A DNA stretch of 23,896 bases from a virus: positions 1 to 23,896 of IMG/VR virus record IMGVR_UViG_3300046009_003603. The stretch is one strand, 5' to 3'. The position numbers and the translations under genes are program-made. This document shows, piece by piece, positions 7,765 to 14,724 of the stretch (the first letter of the stretch is position 1; each line of letters starts with the position of its first letter). The notes under the pieces are model-generated. The model was not told where the DNA came from, did not search any database, and saw nothing but the letters and a program-made list of their open reading frames with translations.

Positions 7765-8493
7765 TTATTTCTTTTTTCCGCGCATCATGTAGCCGTTGGC
7801 ATCGAAACGCATTCGGGTGTTGGGGTTGCTGCGTTCCAGTTCTTGAAACGCAACCATCTTCTCGACGTTCTTGATGAACTGCTGCTGCATGTACTCGCCG
7901 ATCTTGGCCCTATTCCCAAGTCCTGCGACCATGCCCCAGACGCTGACGCCTTGCAGAAACACGAGCCGCTTGTCTCTGGATTTTTGCTTTTGATGCGGCA
8001 GCCCAACACCCGCTCCCTTGTAGTCCTTCGCGTTTACGGCAACCCAGCGGCCGACCTGTCCTTGCCGCACAATGGCGTTAGGGATGACTTTTTTGCTGCC
8101 GCCTTTGAGAACCTTGTAGCTGACCTGCGTGGGTGAATTGCGAGGCATGCCCTTAACGGATGGCGGCGTCTGCTCCGCCTCAAAGTAACTTAGGCCCAGA
8201 CGACGCCCAGGATCAACGGACAGTTTGCCCGTGTAAACGTCCTGTGTTCGTGCCGCTTTGTGCATTTGTATCTTGTCGATCACGTCTTTTTGGCGGACGT
8301 TGTACTTGCCTTTTCCCTCGTCTCGGCCAGCCAGCAGCTTGGCTGTTTGCCGTCGTCCCTGCGGCAGCGTTTTGTTGATGGCCTGCAGAATTGCATTCGG
8401 CAGCGCAGCCGTCCACTTGCTGAGCCTTGCGGAGTAGTCCGCCATCTGGCTGGCATCCACGAAGAATGTAAGAGGTGGTTTCGGCTTCGCCAT
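7765..8493 (-). CDS. Minor tail protein, lambda gpZ-like
   Basis: A 242-residue basic protein. Residues about 30-60 (NAILQAINKTLPQGRRQTAK) resemble the lambda gpZ family opening, where helices with conserved Ala-Ile-Asn-x-Thr and Arg-x-Thr precede an Arg/Lys-rich body. The C-terminus is very basic. In lambda, gpZ completes the tail before head joining. The gene lies between the tail completion gene and the tail tube gene, matching the lambda Z-U-V neighbourhood. The ATG at 8493 overlaps the upstream stop (TGATG); an in-frame GTG one codon earlier (8496) is also possible. Confidence 0.8.
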   Translation of the reverse strand: MAKPKPPLTFFVDASQMADYSARLSKWTAALPNAILQAINKTLPQGRRQTAKLLAGRDEGKGKYNVRQKDVIDKIQMHKAARTQDVYTGKLSVDPGRRLGLSYFEAEQTPPSVKGMPRNSPTQVSYKVLKGGSKKVIPNAIVRQGQVGRWVAVNAKDYKGAGVGLPHQKQKSRDKRLVFLQGVSVWGMVAGLGNRAKIGEYMQQQFIKNVEKMVAFQELERSNPNTRMRFDANGYMMRGKKK

Positions 8494-8978
8494 CACGTCC
8501 TCACCGTGTAGGGGTTGTTTTCCGAAACACGAAACACAATCGTCAGCGAGAGCTTAAATCCGCTGGTTTCTTCGGTCGTGATGTTGTCCACTTGGCTGAT
8601 GGTGGAATCAATCGCCAGCGTGTCCCAGTTGTGCCAGCTGGCCGCCGGTGTGCAGATGGCCTTGATGCAGTCTGCGGCGAACGTGTTCCGCAGGGCGTCA
8701 ATCTTTGACGTGTTGCTTTCGGTCGGCATCAGCAGACCGGCAATCGTAAACTCGAGGTCGTAGGCGGTTCGTGGTGGGTTGCCCGGTGCGGACAGTTCAT
8801 CGTTTCGGGTCAGCGGTCCCTGCGTCACAATCAGCTGGTTGTTCTGCGGCCGGAATCCGTCGTAACGAATTGGCCGAGCCACCTCGGAAACGGTCAGCTC
8901 GTAACCGCCAACAACGGTGATCAGCGCTAGCCTCGTGGCCAGCTTCTGTGCAATCTGTTCGCTGATCGGGGTTGCCAC
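8493..8978 (-). CDS. Tail completion/terminator-like protein
   Basis: A 161-residue protein with an N-terminal helix (ISEQIAQKLATRLALITVV) followed by a mixed alpha/beta domain ending in a beta segment (GFKLSLTIVFRVSENNP). This resembles tail terminator or completion proteins of the lambda gpU / Gp17 type, which start with a helix binding the tube end. The start is GTG at 8978, with AAGGCG upstream and only nine bases after the connector stop. Its location between head-tail connector and minor tail protein supports the call. No sequence motif is diagnostic. Confidence 0.7.
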   Translation of the reverse strand: MATPISEQIAQKLATRLALITVVGGYELTVSEVARPIRYDGFRPQNNQLIVTQGPLTRNDELSAPGNPPRTAYDLEFTIAGLLMPTESNTSKIDALRNTFAADCIKAICTPAASWHNWDTLAIDSTISQVDNITTEETSGFKLSLTIVFRVSENNPYTVRT

Positions 8979-8987
8979 GGTTTCGCC

Positions 8988-9341
8988 TTATCCGTTTAGA
9001 GCCAGAACAATCACGCCTGCGTCGTCGCTGAGCTTGCGTGTTACCGTCATTCGGGTCGTTGCCGTGTCATCGACGCGGCGTTTTACGTCAACGCTGTCTT
9101 GGCCACGGTTGACCTCGTTGCTCAGCACGCCGCTGGTTGCGTGCCGCTTGATGCGGATGACCATCTCAAACAGCATCGGGTTACCGGCTTGGTCAAAAAT
9201 GGCCGGAGGGTTACGCTCCAGAATGGCGTCAATGGAGCGTGAACCCCCTCCGGCAAAATAATAGACGACCGGCTCCGCGAACTCGGCGAGTAGTTGCGGA
9301 AACGCGGCCGTCTGGAAACTCTGATCAAACCGACTCGCCAC
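8988..9341 (-). CDS. Head-tail connector, gpFII-like
   Basis: A 117-residue protein directly after the major capsid gene. It begins MASRFDQSFQTAAFPQLLAE and continues EPVVYYFAGGGSRSIDAILER, a pattern remembered for small gpFII-like head-tail joining proteins. The C-terminal half is beta-rich (RMTVTRKLSDDAGVIVLALNG). I chose GTG at 9341 because TTGGAG sits nine bases before it. The only earlier in-frame start, TTG at 9356, follows a stop directly and lacks a ribosome binding site. The protein is expected at the head-tail interface, where the tail docks. Confidence 0.72.
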   Translation of the reverse strand: MASRFDQSFQTAAFPQLLAEFAEPVVYYFAGGGSRSIDAILERNPPAIFDQAGNPMLFEMVIRIKRHATSGVLSNEVNRGQDSVDVKRRVDDTATTRMTVTRKLSDDAGVIVLALNG

Positions 9342-9359
9342 GGTTGCTGGCTCCAATCA

Positions 9360-10337
9360 CTAGGTGGTGATGTTGCTCAGCAAGTGGCCAGCCTGTGCGT
9401 ACAGCACAACTTCGTCCACGTCGTGACGGACACGGATGATGTTGCCGCGGACGATTTCGTCCCGGTAGCTTTCGACAGTGCCGCCAGGGCTGCTGCCGTC
9501 TTCCGACCAATGGAACATTCGGCCGATGCAAGGCTCGGCCATGTCGGCCGAGGTTGCGACGCGGCAGACCATTGCGTACTCGTCCGACCAGATTTGCGAG
9601 GCCGCAAACGTCTGACCTTCCTTGGCGCTGTTTCGGCTGGCACCGGCCACAATGACGAAGTCAAGACCAAACACCGATGCCAGTTGTGCGGCAGTGATGT
9701 CCGATTGCTTGGACGGGTCGCCAGCACCATTGGATTCAATGGCGTCGATGACTTGATTACAGCGCCGCAGGTTGCGAAAGACCTTCTGGTTGATGATCAA
9801 GGCATTGGCCCACAGGCCGCTGCCGTCCCAAACCTTCTTGACCGCAGCGTCAACATCGGTGATCGGCACGGCGTTGATTGTGTCATCCCATTCGTGGGTA
9901 ATGCCGGTGGTCAGGCTGGCACCGTTCCATGTCGTCGTGTTAAACACGGCGTCCGCGACCCGCTGCTCTGCATTTCGCAGAACGGCGGAAAATGCTCGCA
10001 GGGTCGAAACCTGCTCGGCGTCGAAGTACTCGCGGTACATCTTCGCTTGGCGGTCGTCGACTGGCTCTTCTGCACCGTGTTCTTCGCAGGCGAAGGTTGC
10101 AGTGCTGAAGGTGAAGTTGCCTCGGCTGTAACCGCTGCCGGGTGATCGGTTGGTGGTCCGCTGCTGCAGCAATTGCTCAACAGGGATCACGCCGAAAACA
10201 CCAGCTTGGCTGGCGACATCAATGACGGGGAAGACCTGCGAGGCGACGTAGCCGAGGCGGTCGCTTTCGAGGTCGAACTCCAAAAAGCTGGCCAAGTCTG
10301 GCCGCAGTGTGGTTAATGCACTGGTGGGTGATGGCAT
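9360..10337 (-). CDS. Major capsid protein (HK97-type fold expected)
   Basis: A 325-residue protein following protease and decoration genes in the standard head order. It has a central stretch typical of capsid proteins (WANALIINQKVFRNLRRC, then AAQLASVFGLDFVIVAGA) and a C-terminal domain ending YRDEIVRGNIIRVRHDVDEV, like many E-type or Mu gpT-like coat proteins. The length is normal for an uncleaved or lightly processed HK97-fold subunit. The ATG at 10337 has a strong AAGGAG. It should form the icosahedral shell, with the upstream protease and scaffold controlling assembly. Confidence 0.9.
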   Translation of the reverse strand: MPSPTSALTTLRPDLASFLEFDLESDRLGYVASQVFPVIDVASQAGVFGVIPVEQLLQQRTTNRSPGSGYSRGNFTFSTATFACEEHGAEEPVDDRQAKMYREYFDAEQVSTLRAFSAVLRNAEQRVADAVFNTTTWNGASLTTGITHEWDDTINAVPITDVDAAVKKVWDGSGLWANALIINQKVFRNLRRCNQVIDAIESNGAGDPSKQSDITAAQLASVFGLDFVIVAGASRNSAKEGQTFAASQIWSDEYAMVCRVATSADMAEPCIGRMFHWSEDGSSPGGTVESYRDEIVRGNIIRVRHDVDEVVLYAQAGHLLSNITT

Positions 10338-10365
10338 GTGAAAGCTCCTTTTTCAGTTTTGGTTA

Positions 10366-11106
10366 TTAGGCTTCGACGACGTAGCTGAGAAGTACGTCGA
10401 TGTTGGTGGACGTGGTCAACGTGCCGGATGCGGTGATCGTGATCGCAGTGTTGGCATCGCATGGCGCGAACGATGCACCGTCTGCGAGGATGCTGGAGTT
10501 GGCGGTAACGCCAGCCAATACGCGGGTGCTTTGGGTCAAAGCGCCTACGGTGTTGCTGACCAGCTGCACGCCAGAGGCGGCTTGCGTGGCAGAGATGCGG
10601 ACGGCCGTTGCGCCACCCGCATTGCCGCCAATTGAAATCATCGTCGCATCGACGAGCCGGTAACTGCGGCCGGGAATCGCTGGCAGCAGGGTCGCTCCGG
10701 CGTTGACGTTGGCCGTGGTTGTTCGCGCCCGCAGGTGCTGCACGCCGCCAGTGTTGCCGTCGACCAAGACTTCGATCACGTCGCCGTCGGCAGTGGCGGC
10801 TTCGAGTGCCGTTCCGTAGCGAACAGATCCGCTTGCGCCGACCTTGCCCGATGCGGCCAAGTAAACCGGGTCGCCGACAGTGATCGCGGCGTTGGCCACG
10901 CACTTGCGGGTGCCCATAGCGCTGTTCAGCCGAACACCGACCTGCTCATTGGCAGCCGTTGCCGGGTCTTCCATCGTTCCGATGCCGTAGTCGTTTGCTC
11001 CTGCCAGTGCCAGCGTGTTGCTGGATGTGAGGTACACTCGCAGGTGCTGACCAATTGCAGCCGAGGCGGTAAAGCCGCGGACTGATGCTTCTACATATTG
11101 ACTCAT
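10366..11106 (-). CDS. Capsid decoration protein (DUF2190-like N-terminal domain)
   Basis: A 246-residue beta-rich protein with at least two parts. Residues 1-120 resemble the DUF2190 / lambda gpD-type decoration fold: AAITVGDPVYLAASGKVG, then GTALEAATADGDVIEVLV. Residues about 125-246 form a second Ala/Thr-rich beta domain that could project from the capsid. It lies between the prohead protease and the capsid gene, as lambda D does. The ATG at 11106 has AAGGAG upstream. The larger size than gpD (about 110 residues) suggests a fused surface domain. Confidence 0.82.
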   Translation of the reverse strand: MSQYVEASVRGFTASAAIGQHLRVYLTSSNTLALAGANDYGIGTMEDPATAANEQVGVRLNSAMGTRKCVANAAITVGDPVYLAASGKVGASGSVRYGTALEAATADGDVIEVLVDGNTGGVQHLRARTTTANVNAGATLLPAIPGRSYRLVDATMISIGGNAGGATAVRISATQAASGVQLVSNTVGALTQSTRVLAGVTANSSILADGASFAPCDANTAITITASGTLTTSTNIDVLLSYVVEA

Positions 11107-11127
11107 GTTTTCGCTCCTTGTGTTTGT

Positions 11128-11604
11128 TTACTTGTTGTTTGCTTCGGCGATGACCGCATCACGCAGGCCAGCGTGTTCGCGTGCCGCCTTGCGGGCAGCG
11201 TCGGCCTTCTTCAGTCCTTGTGCCGTGTAGGTTGCGACAACGCCTTCCCACTGGGCCTTGGCGCTGGCGACCGGCTTTAAGGCGGTGACAGACGCCACCG
11301 GAGCCACGCCAGGACGAGCCTTGGCGGCTGGCATCACGACCATCTTTTCTTCTTCGTCGTCTTCTTCGACTTCGGTGACGGTCATCTCTTGGGCCTTGGC
11401 CTTGAGTGCAACCATCTCCTCTTCCATCGCAGCGATCTTGGCCTTGAGCATTTCATTCTCTTTGACCATCTCGCTGTGATACATTTCTGCGACTTGCTCG
11501 TCGGTCATCTCTTGGTCGAGTGCGGCGACGATAAAGTCAGACTTAGCCGACGGCCAGCGGAGCTTGATGCTCTTGGTCGTGGCCAGAATCTTTGGATTGC
11601 TCAT
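11128..11604 (-). CDS. Scaffold protein from internal start (Nu3-like)
   Basis: An in-frame ATG at residue 204 of the protease gene would make a separate 158-residue product (MSNPKILATTKSIKLRW onward) containing the whole coiled-coil scaffold. AAAGGA (11619-11614) lies nine bases before this ATG, better than expected by chance inside a coding region. It sits exactly at the boundary between protease and scaffold. Lambda makes Nu3 in the same way from inside gene C. The product would guide capsid subunit assembly and then be degraded. Confidence 0.7.
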   Translation of the reverse strand: MSNPKILATTKSIKLRWPSAKSDFIVAALDQEMTDEQVAEMYHSEMVKENEMLKAKIAAMEEEMVALKAKAQEMTVTEVEEDDEEEKMVVMPAAKARPGVAPVASVTALKPVASAKAQWEGVVATYTAQGLKKADAARKAAREHAGLRDAVIAEANNK

Positions 11605-12213
11605 GGGGTTATTTCCTTTCTGAGTTTCCACTTCGCCGCTCGAGTGGCCGCTGGCATTCAGCGACGACTGCACCCGCTCCGGCATGTTTCCTGTGAATCT
11701 GGCAACGGCCACGCTCTTGCGGGCAGTCGGCAGAATTGAATCGACGTATCCGCTGGCCTGTGCCTCGCGGGCATCCAGCCAAGTCTCGGCACGCATCGCG
11801 GCCTCGACTTCTTCGCGGCTCTTTCCTGTCTTGGTTGCGTAGGCGTTCACCATGCTGTCCCGCAGCTTGCCTAGCAGGTCGGCTTGCTTCTGCAGTTCTT
11901 CGCTGTCGCCTTCGGTCACGGTGTAGGGGTTGTGCAGCATCAGGTAGCCGTTCTCGGTAATCTCTACCTTGCCTGCCGCCATTGCGATAAAGCTGGCGAT
12001 GCTGAACGCACTGGACTCAACAACGGCCCGCACTGGTCCCGGCCATGCGGTGATTGCGTCATGGATGCCCAAGCCGTCAAACACGCTGCCGCCTTCGCTG
12101 TCGATGCGAATGACCAGCTCCTGCGACGGATCGCAATCAGCCAGCAGCGACTTGAACGTCGCGCTGGTAATGCCGGGATAGCCGATGCTGCCGTAAAGTT
12201 TGATTTCATTCAT
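11128..12213 (-). CDS. ClpP-type prohead protease with C-terminal scaffold (gpC-like)
   Basis: A 361-residue protein. Residues 1-165 are a ClpP-like S14 / lambda gpC-type protease: VIRIDSEGGSVFDGLGI, the nucleophile region SAFSIASFIAMAAG (S71 as the likely Ser), LMLHNPYTV with H94 as the likely His, and ETWLDAREAQASGYVDSI. After a linker (about 170-203), residues 204-361 form a charged coiled coil with an acidic patch (EVEEDDEEE) and a basic Ala-rich end, as in capsid scaffolds. It should cleave scaffold and itself during prohead maturation. The gene overlaps the portal stop by eight bases. Confidence 0.9.
   Translation of the reverse strand: MNEIKLYGSIGYPGITSATFKSLLADCDPSQELVIRIDSEGGSVFDGLGIHDAITAWPGPVRAVVESSAFSIASFIAMAAGKVEITENGYLMLHNPYTVTEGDSEELQKQADLLGKLRDSMVNAYATKTGKSREEVEAAMRAETWLDAREAQASGYVDSILPTARKSVAVARFTGNMPERVQSSLNASGHSSGEVETQKGNNPMSNPKILATTKSIKLRWPSAKSDFIVAALDQEMTDEQVAEMYHSEMVKENEMLKAKIAAMEEEMVALKAKAQEMTVTEVEEDDEEEKMVVMPAAKARPGVAPVASVTALKPVASAKAQWEGVVATYTAQGLKKADAARKAAREHAGLRDAVIAEANNK
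11614..11619 (-). promoter_or_regulatory. Internal ribosome binding site for the scaffold
   Basis: AAAGGA on the minus strand, followed by nine bases (AATAACCCC) and ATG at 11604. It is placed at the domain boundary of the protease-scaffold gene. Confidence 0.65.
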
Positions 12214-14029
12214 CGGTCAACTGCTCCTCTGGCGTGTCAATCGTGCCGTCACTGGCGTCTTCGATGTAAACGTCAATCTTGCTGGCCGGAACGCCGAGGC
12301 TGTCCAGTTCGAGCCGTGCCCGCCGCTCGCTGATTTTCCCGCTGGTCAGTTCCTTCAAAATGTCGTTGATCGCCTTGCGTGCGTTCTGCCAGTTCTTCCG
12401 GCCGACGCCGACCATCTCTGCGGTCGGTGCCTGCTCGGCAGCGGTCGATTCGGCTGCGGCATCGGCTGCAACAACGGCCGCCTGCGGGTCTTGCATCGTC
12501 ATCTGGATGCCGTTTGGCATCGGCAAGCTAATCAGCTCCCGCCAGTGAACGGGTGCGTTGTCCTGAAACTGGCTGTTGATGGCGACGGCTCGCTGCTTTG
12601 CCTTGACGATGGCGTAACTCATGTCCGAGACAATCTCGTCGGCGATTTCTTCCCAGTCCCTGCCGCCTTCAGCGTGCAGCCGCCGTGGGCTGGTCAGTGC
12701 GTTTTGAATCCGCAGGGCATCGCCCTGGGCATCGCTTACCGGGTCGATGTACTGCCACGTTGGAGCGTTCCAGCGATGGCCGAAGATGTCGATGCCGCTG
12801 GCCTTTGCTGCGGCCTGCAGTGCCCGGTCCTCGGCAATCCACTGCCGCAGTTTGAACTCATAAACGGGCCGGTGCAGCCGGTTCTGGAGGTTCGTCTGGT
12901 TGGTCTTGAATCCCTTGCGGGCTTCGTCCACCGCGCCACGCCAGCCGCTAAAGTTTGTCTCGCTGCCGTCCATCAGGACCAAGCACAGCGGCAGGCCGAG
13001 GTTGACGCCGATGATTTGCAGCATCAGCTTGACATGCGTGAAAAACTCGGCGTTGGGGACATTCGGGGAAAAGCCCTGCAGCTCCTCACCCTCGGCCCCG
13101 ATGATTTCCATGCCGGGTCCGATGTTTTCGATGTAGCGGGTTCCCTGTCCGGTCGATTCGGTTTGCGGCAGTCCGTAGCCGTCCGTTGATGGCAGCGGTC
13201 CGCCGCCGGCAATAGCGTTGCGTTTGCGGAAAATGGCGAAACAGCTAACGACTTGCTGCTGAACCAGTTTGGCAAAGTTGATGTCCTCGAACATTCCGGC
13301 AACGCTGAAGATAGGAGCCAGTGCCGTAACGCCGCGAGTCTGGTTGACTCGGCGAGGGTTGTAGACGTGGAACAGCACCCGGTCGCCGTTTTCGTCTCGA
13401 ACGCTGATCGCTTCGGCTGTTTCTTTCTGGTTTCCGACAACGGCCAGCACGCCGCCCGTTCGTTTGTCGGCACTGTACCAGTACTGCGTGCGGCGTCCGT
13501 AGGCGTCGCGAGTCACGCCGAGGAAGGTGTTCTCCTGCGGCGTGATGGTCTGAATGCTGTGAGCCTCGATCATCTGCAGCTGGCCGCCAGCCGTGCCCAG
13601 CGCCACGATGTCACCGTCCAGCAGCATCGACCGCATGACGTGCCGCTCAATGTCCTGCCAGGTGAACTCACCGGCCATGTCGCAGGCGTCGGCATTACTG
13701 CTCCAGTCCTGCCACCGCTGCCATAGCTCAAGGTCAAGCTGGCTGTCACCGGTTCGCACGTCCAGCGTGAAACCGTCCTGCACGATATTGGCAACGGCCC
13801 GGTCGATGGTCTGCCCGACGATGGCGTCGTTGCGGTCCATGTCCCGAGCTTTTTCGATGTCCCTGTAATAAAACTCCTCAGTGCGATAATGAAAATCAGC
13901 ACTGCCGCCACGAGGAGCCAGTCCTTGGCGTCGGCGGATGAACCGGCTCTCCCGGCTCATGTCGTAGTCGGCACGGATGGCGTCAAACTCCGTGGCCAGT
14001 GTTTTTCGCTTGCGAGGCGATGCGGTCAT
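12206..14029 (-). CDS. Portal protein (lambda gpB family)
   Basis: A 607-residue protein forming the dodecameric DNA gate at one capsid vertex. Family marks include the arginine-rich N-terminus with SRESRFIRRRQ, LLDGDIVALG, FHVYNPRRVNQTRGVTALAP (220-239), the stem/wing region NIGPGMEIIGAEGEELQGF, and NFSGWRGAVDEARKGF (359-374), a hallmark of gpB-type portals. W-x-P-T-W-x-x-IDP follows near 418. The C-terminal 70 residues are a helical, polar extension. The length is slightly above lambda gpB (533). The ATG at 14029 overlaps the upstream stop (ATGA). Confidence 0.92.
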   Translation of the reverse strand: MTASPRKRKTLATEFDAIRADYDMSRESRFIRRRQGLAPRGGSADFHYRTEEFYYRDIEKARDMDRNDAIVGQTIDRAVANIVQDGFTLDVRTGDSQLDLELWQRWQDWSSNADACDMAGEFTWQDIERHVMRSMLLDGDIVALGTAGGQLQMIEAHSIQTITPQENTFLGVTRDAYGRRTQYWYSADKRTGGVLAVVGNQKETAEAISVRDENGDRVLFHVYNPRRVNQTRGVTALAPIFSVAGMFEDINFAKLVQQQVVSCFAIFRKRNAIAGGGPLPSTDGYGLPQTESTGQGTRYIENIGPGMEIIGAEGEELQGFSPNVPNAEFFTHVKLMLQIIGVNLGLPLCLVLMDGSETNFSGWRGAVDEARKGFKTNQTNLQNRLHRPVYEFKLRQWIAEDRALQAAAKASGIDIFGHRWNAPTWQYIDPVSDAQGDALRIQNALTSPRRLHAEGGRDWEEIADEIVSDMSYAIVKAKQRAVAINSQFQDNAPVHWRELISLPMPNGIQMTMQDPQAAVVAADAAAESTAAEQAPTAEMVGVGRKNWQNARKAINDILKELTSGKISERRARLELDSLGVPASKIDVYIEDASDGTIDTPEEQLTDE

Positions 14030-14310
14030 CTGAATCCTTGGCTAATGCCGAAAAACCGAACCTTCGACTTGCTGGCCGAGGCGGTGTCACTGGCCGCTAC
14101 GAACGACTGAGCCCGAGCCAGCATCTGCATGACCTGCTGGACGTTGCGGGTCAGGCTGCTGCCCTGATTCGACGCACTTGCCGCCACGATTGTCAGCCAG
14201 CGATTGGCTGCCGTGATGTAGCTCTTGGCGCGGCTCACGCTGCCGACTTCCTCAAAATCTGAGTAGTCAAGCAAGTCGCTTTCGACGGTTGCGAGGTCGT
14301 ACGTGGTCAT
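14026..14310 (-). CDS. Small helical protein between terminase and portal
   Basis: A 94-residue, mostly helical protein (AKSYITAANRWLTIVAA, then VQQVMQMLARAQSFVAA). It occupies the place of lambda gpW, a head completion protein, but no clear sequence likeness to gpW is visible. The start at 14310 has no obvious ribosome binding site and follows a 75-base gap, unusual in this tightly packed block. Its stop overlaps the portal ATG. A head-completion or packaging-accessory role is inferred from position only. Confidence 0.75.
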   Translation of the reverse strand: MTTYDLATVESDLLDYSDFEEVGSVSRAKSYITAANRWLTIVAASASNQGSSLTRNVQQVMQMLARAQSFVAASDTASASKSKVRFFGISQGFR

Positions 14311-14367
14311 GCCGCAATGGTAGCCGCCGACGCCACTGACGCTGCGAAAAAAGCGGCCGATGAAAGT

Positions 14368-14382
14368 TACGGATTTTCCGTA
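14368..14382. repeat. Short perfect inverted repeat in the gap before the gpW-position gene
   Basis: TACGGA-TTT-TCCGTA gives a six-base-pair stem with a three-base loop, four bases past the stop of the upstream gene on the minus strand. A six-T run lies downstream on the transcript side but about 10 bases away, so this is at best a weak terminator or an RNA processing or stability element. The rest of the 75-base gap (14311-14385) shows nothing recognisable. Confidence 0.4.
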
Positions 14383-14385
14383 GCA

Positions 14386-14724
14386 TTAGCTCGAGATCGT
14401 TTCCAGTAGCCACTTGATGGCATTGGACGGATTGTTGATGCGGCTTCCGTTGGCCAGCGTTGCCCCTTCGCTGCAGAGCGCCTCCTGCAGTTGCCGCAGT
14501 GCCTGCGACTGTCGGCCGGTCAGTTTCCGCACGTCGCACACTCGCGGCAGGTAGCCGAACGCAATCTGTGCCAGCGGAATCGTCAGCGTTCGGCTGGTGA
14601 CGGCCGGAACTGCCGCCGGCTGCGTCAGGACTTCCGCCGCCATGTCGTACCCTCGCAGCTGCTCCACGCCGCCTACTGGTGCCTCGTCAACTGTTGGCAG
14701 TTCCATCTTCTTTGCCTTCGCCAT
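14386..14724 (-). CDS. Small protein of unknown function after the terminase
   Basis: A 112-residue protein. The N-terminus (MAKAKKMELPTVDEAPVGG) is polar, followed by a compact region with LTGRQSQALRQLQEAL and a C-terminal helix SNAIKWLLETISS. A longer frame reaches back to 14946 but would be buried in the terminase gene. The ATG at 14724 overlaps the terminase stop (TAATG) and has AAAGGA upstream, so that start is chosen. I do not recognise the family. Candidates by position are a terminase accessory (possibly replacing a conventional small subunit) or a DNA-binding packaging factor. Confidence 0.78.
   Translation of the reverse strand: MAKAKKMELPTVDEAPVGGVEQLRGYDMAAEVLTQPAAVPAVTSRTLTIPLAQIAFGYLPRVCDVRKLTGRQSQALRQLQEALCSEGATLANGSRINNPSNAIKWLLETISS

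Noticed and set aside
12200-13189. Plus-strand frame of 329 codons opposite the portal gene
   Set aside because: It is antisense to the well-supported portal and shows no domain or ribosome binding site of note.
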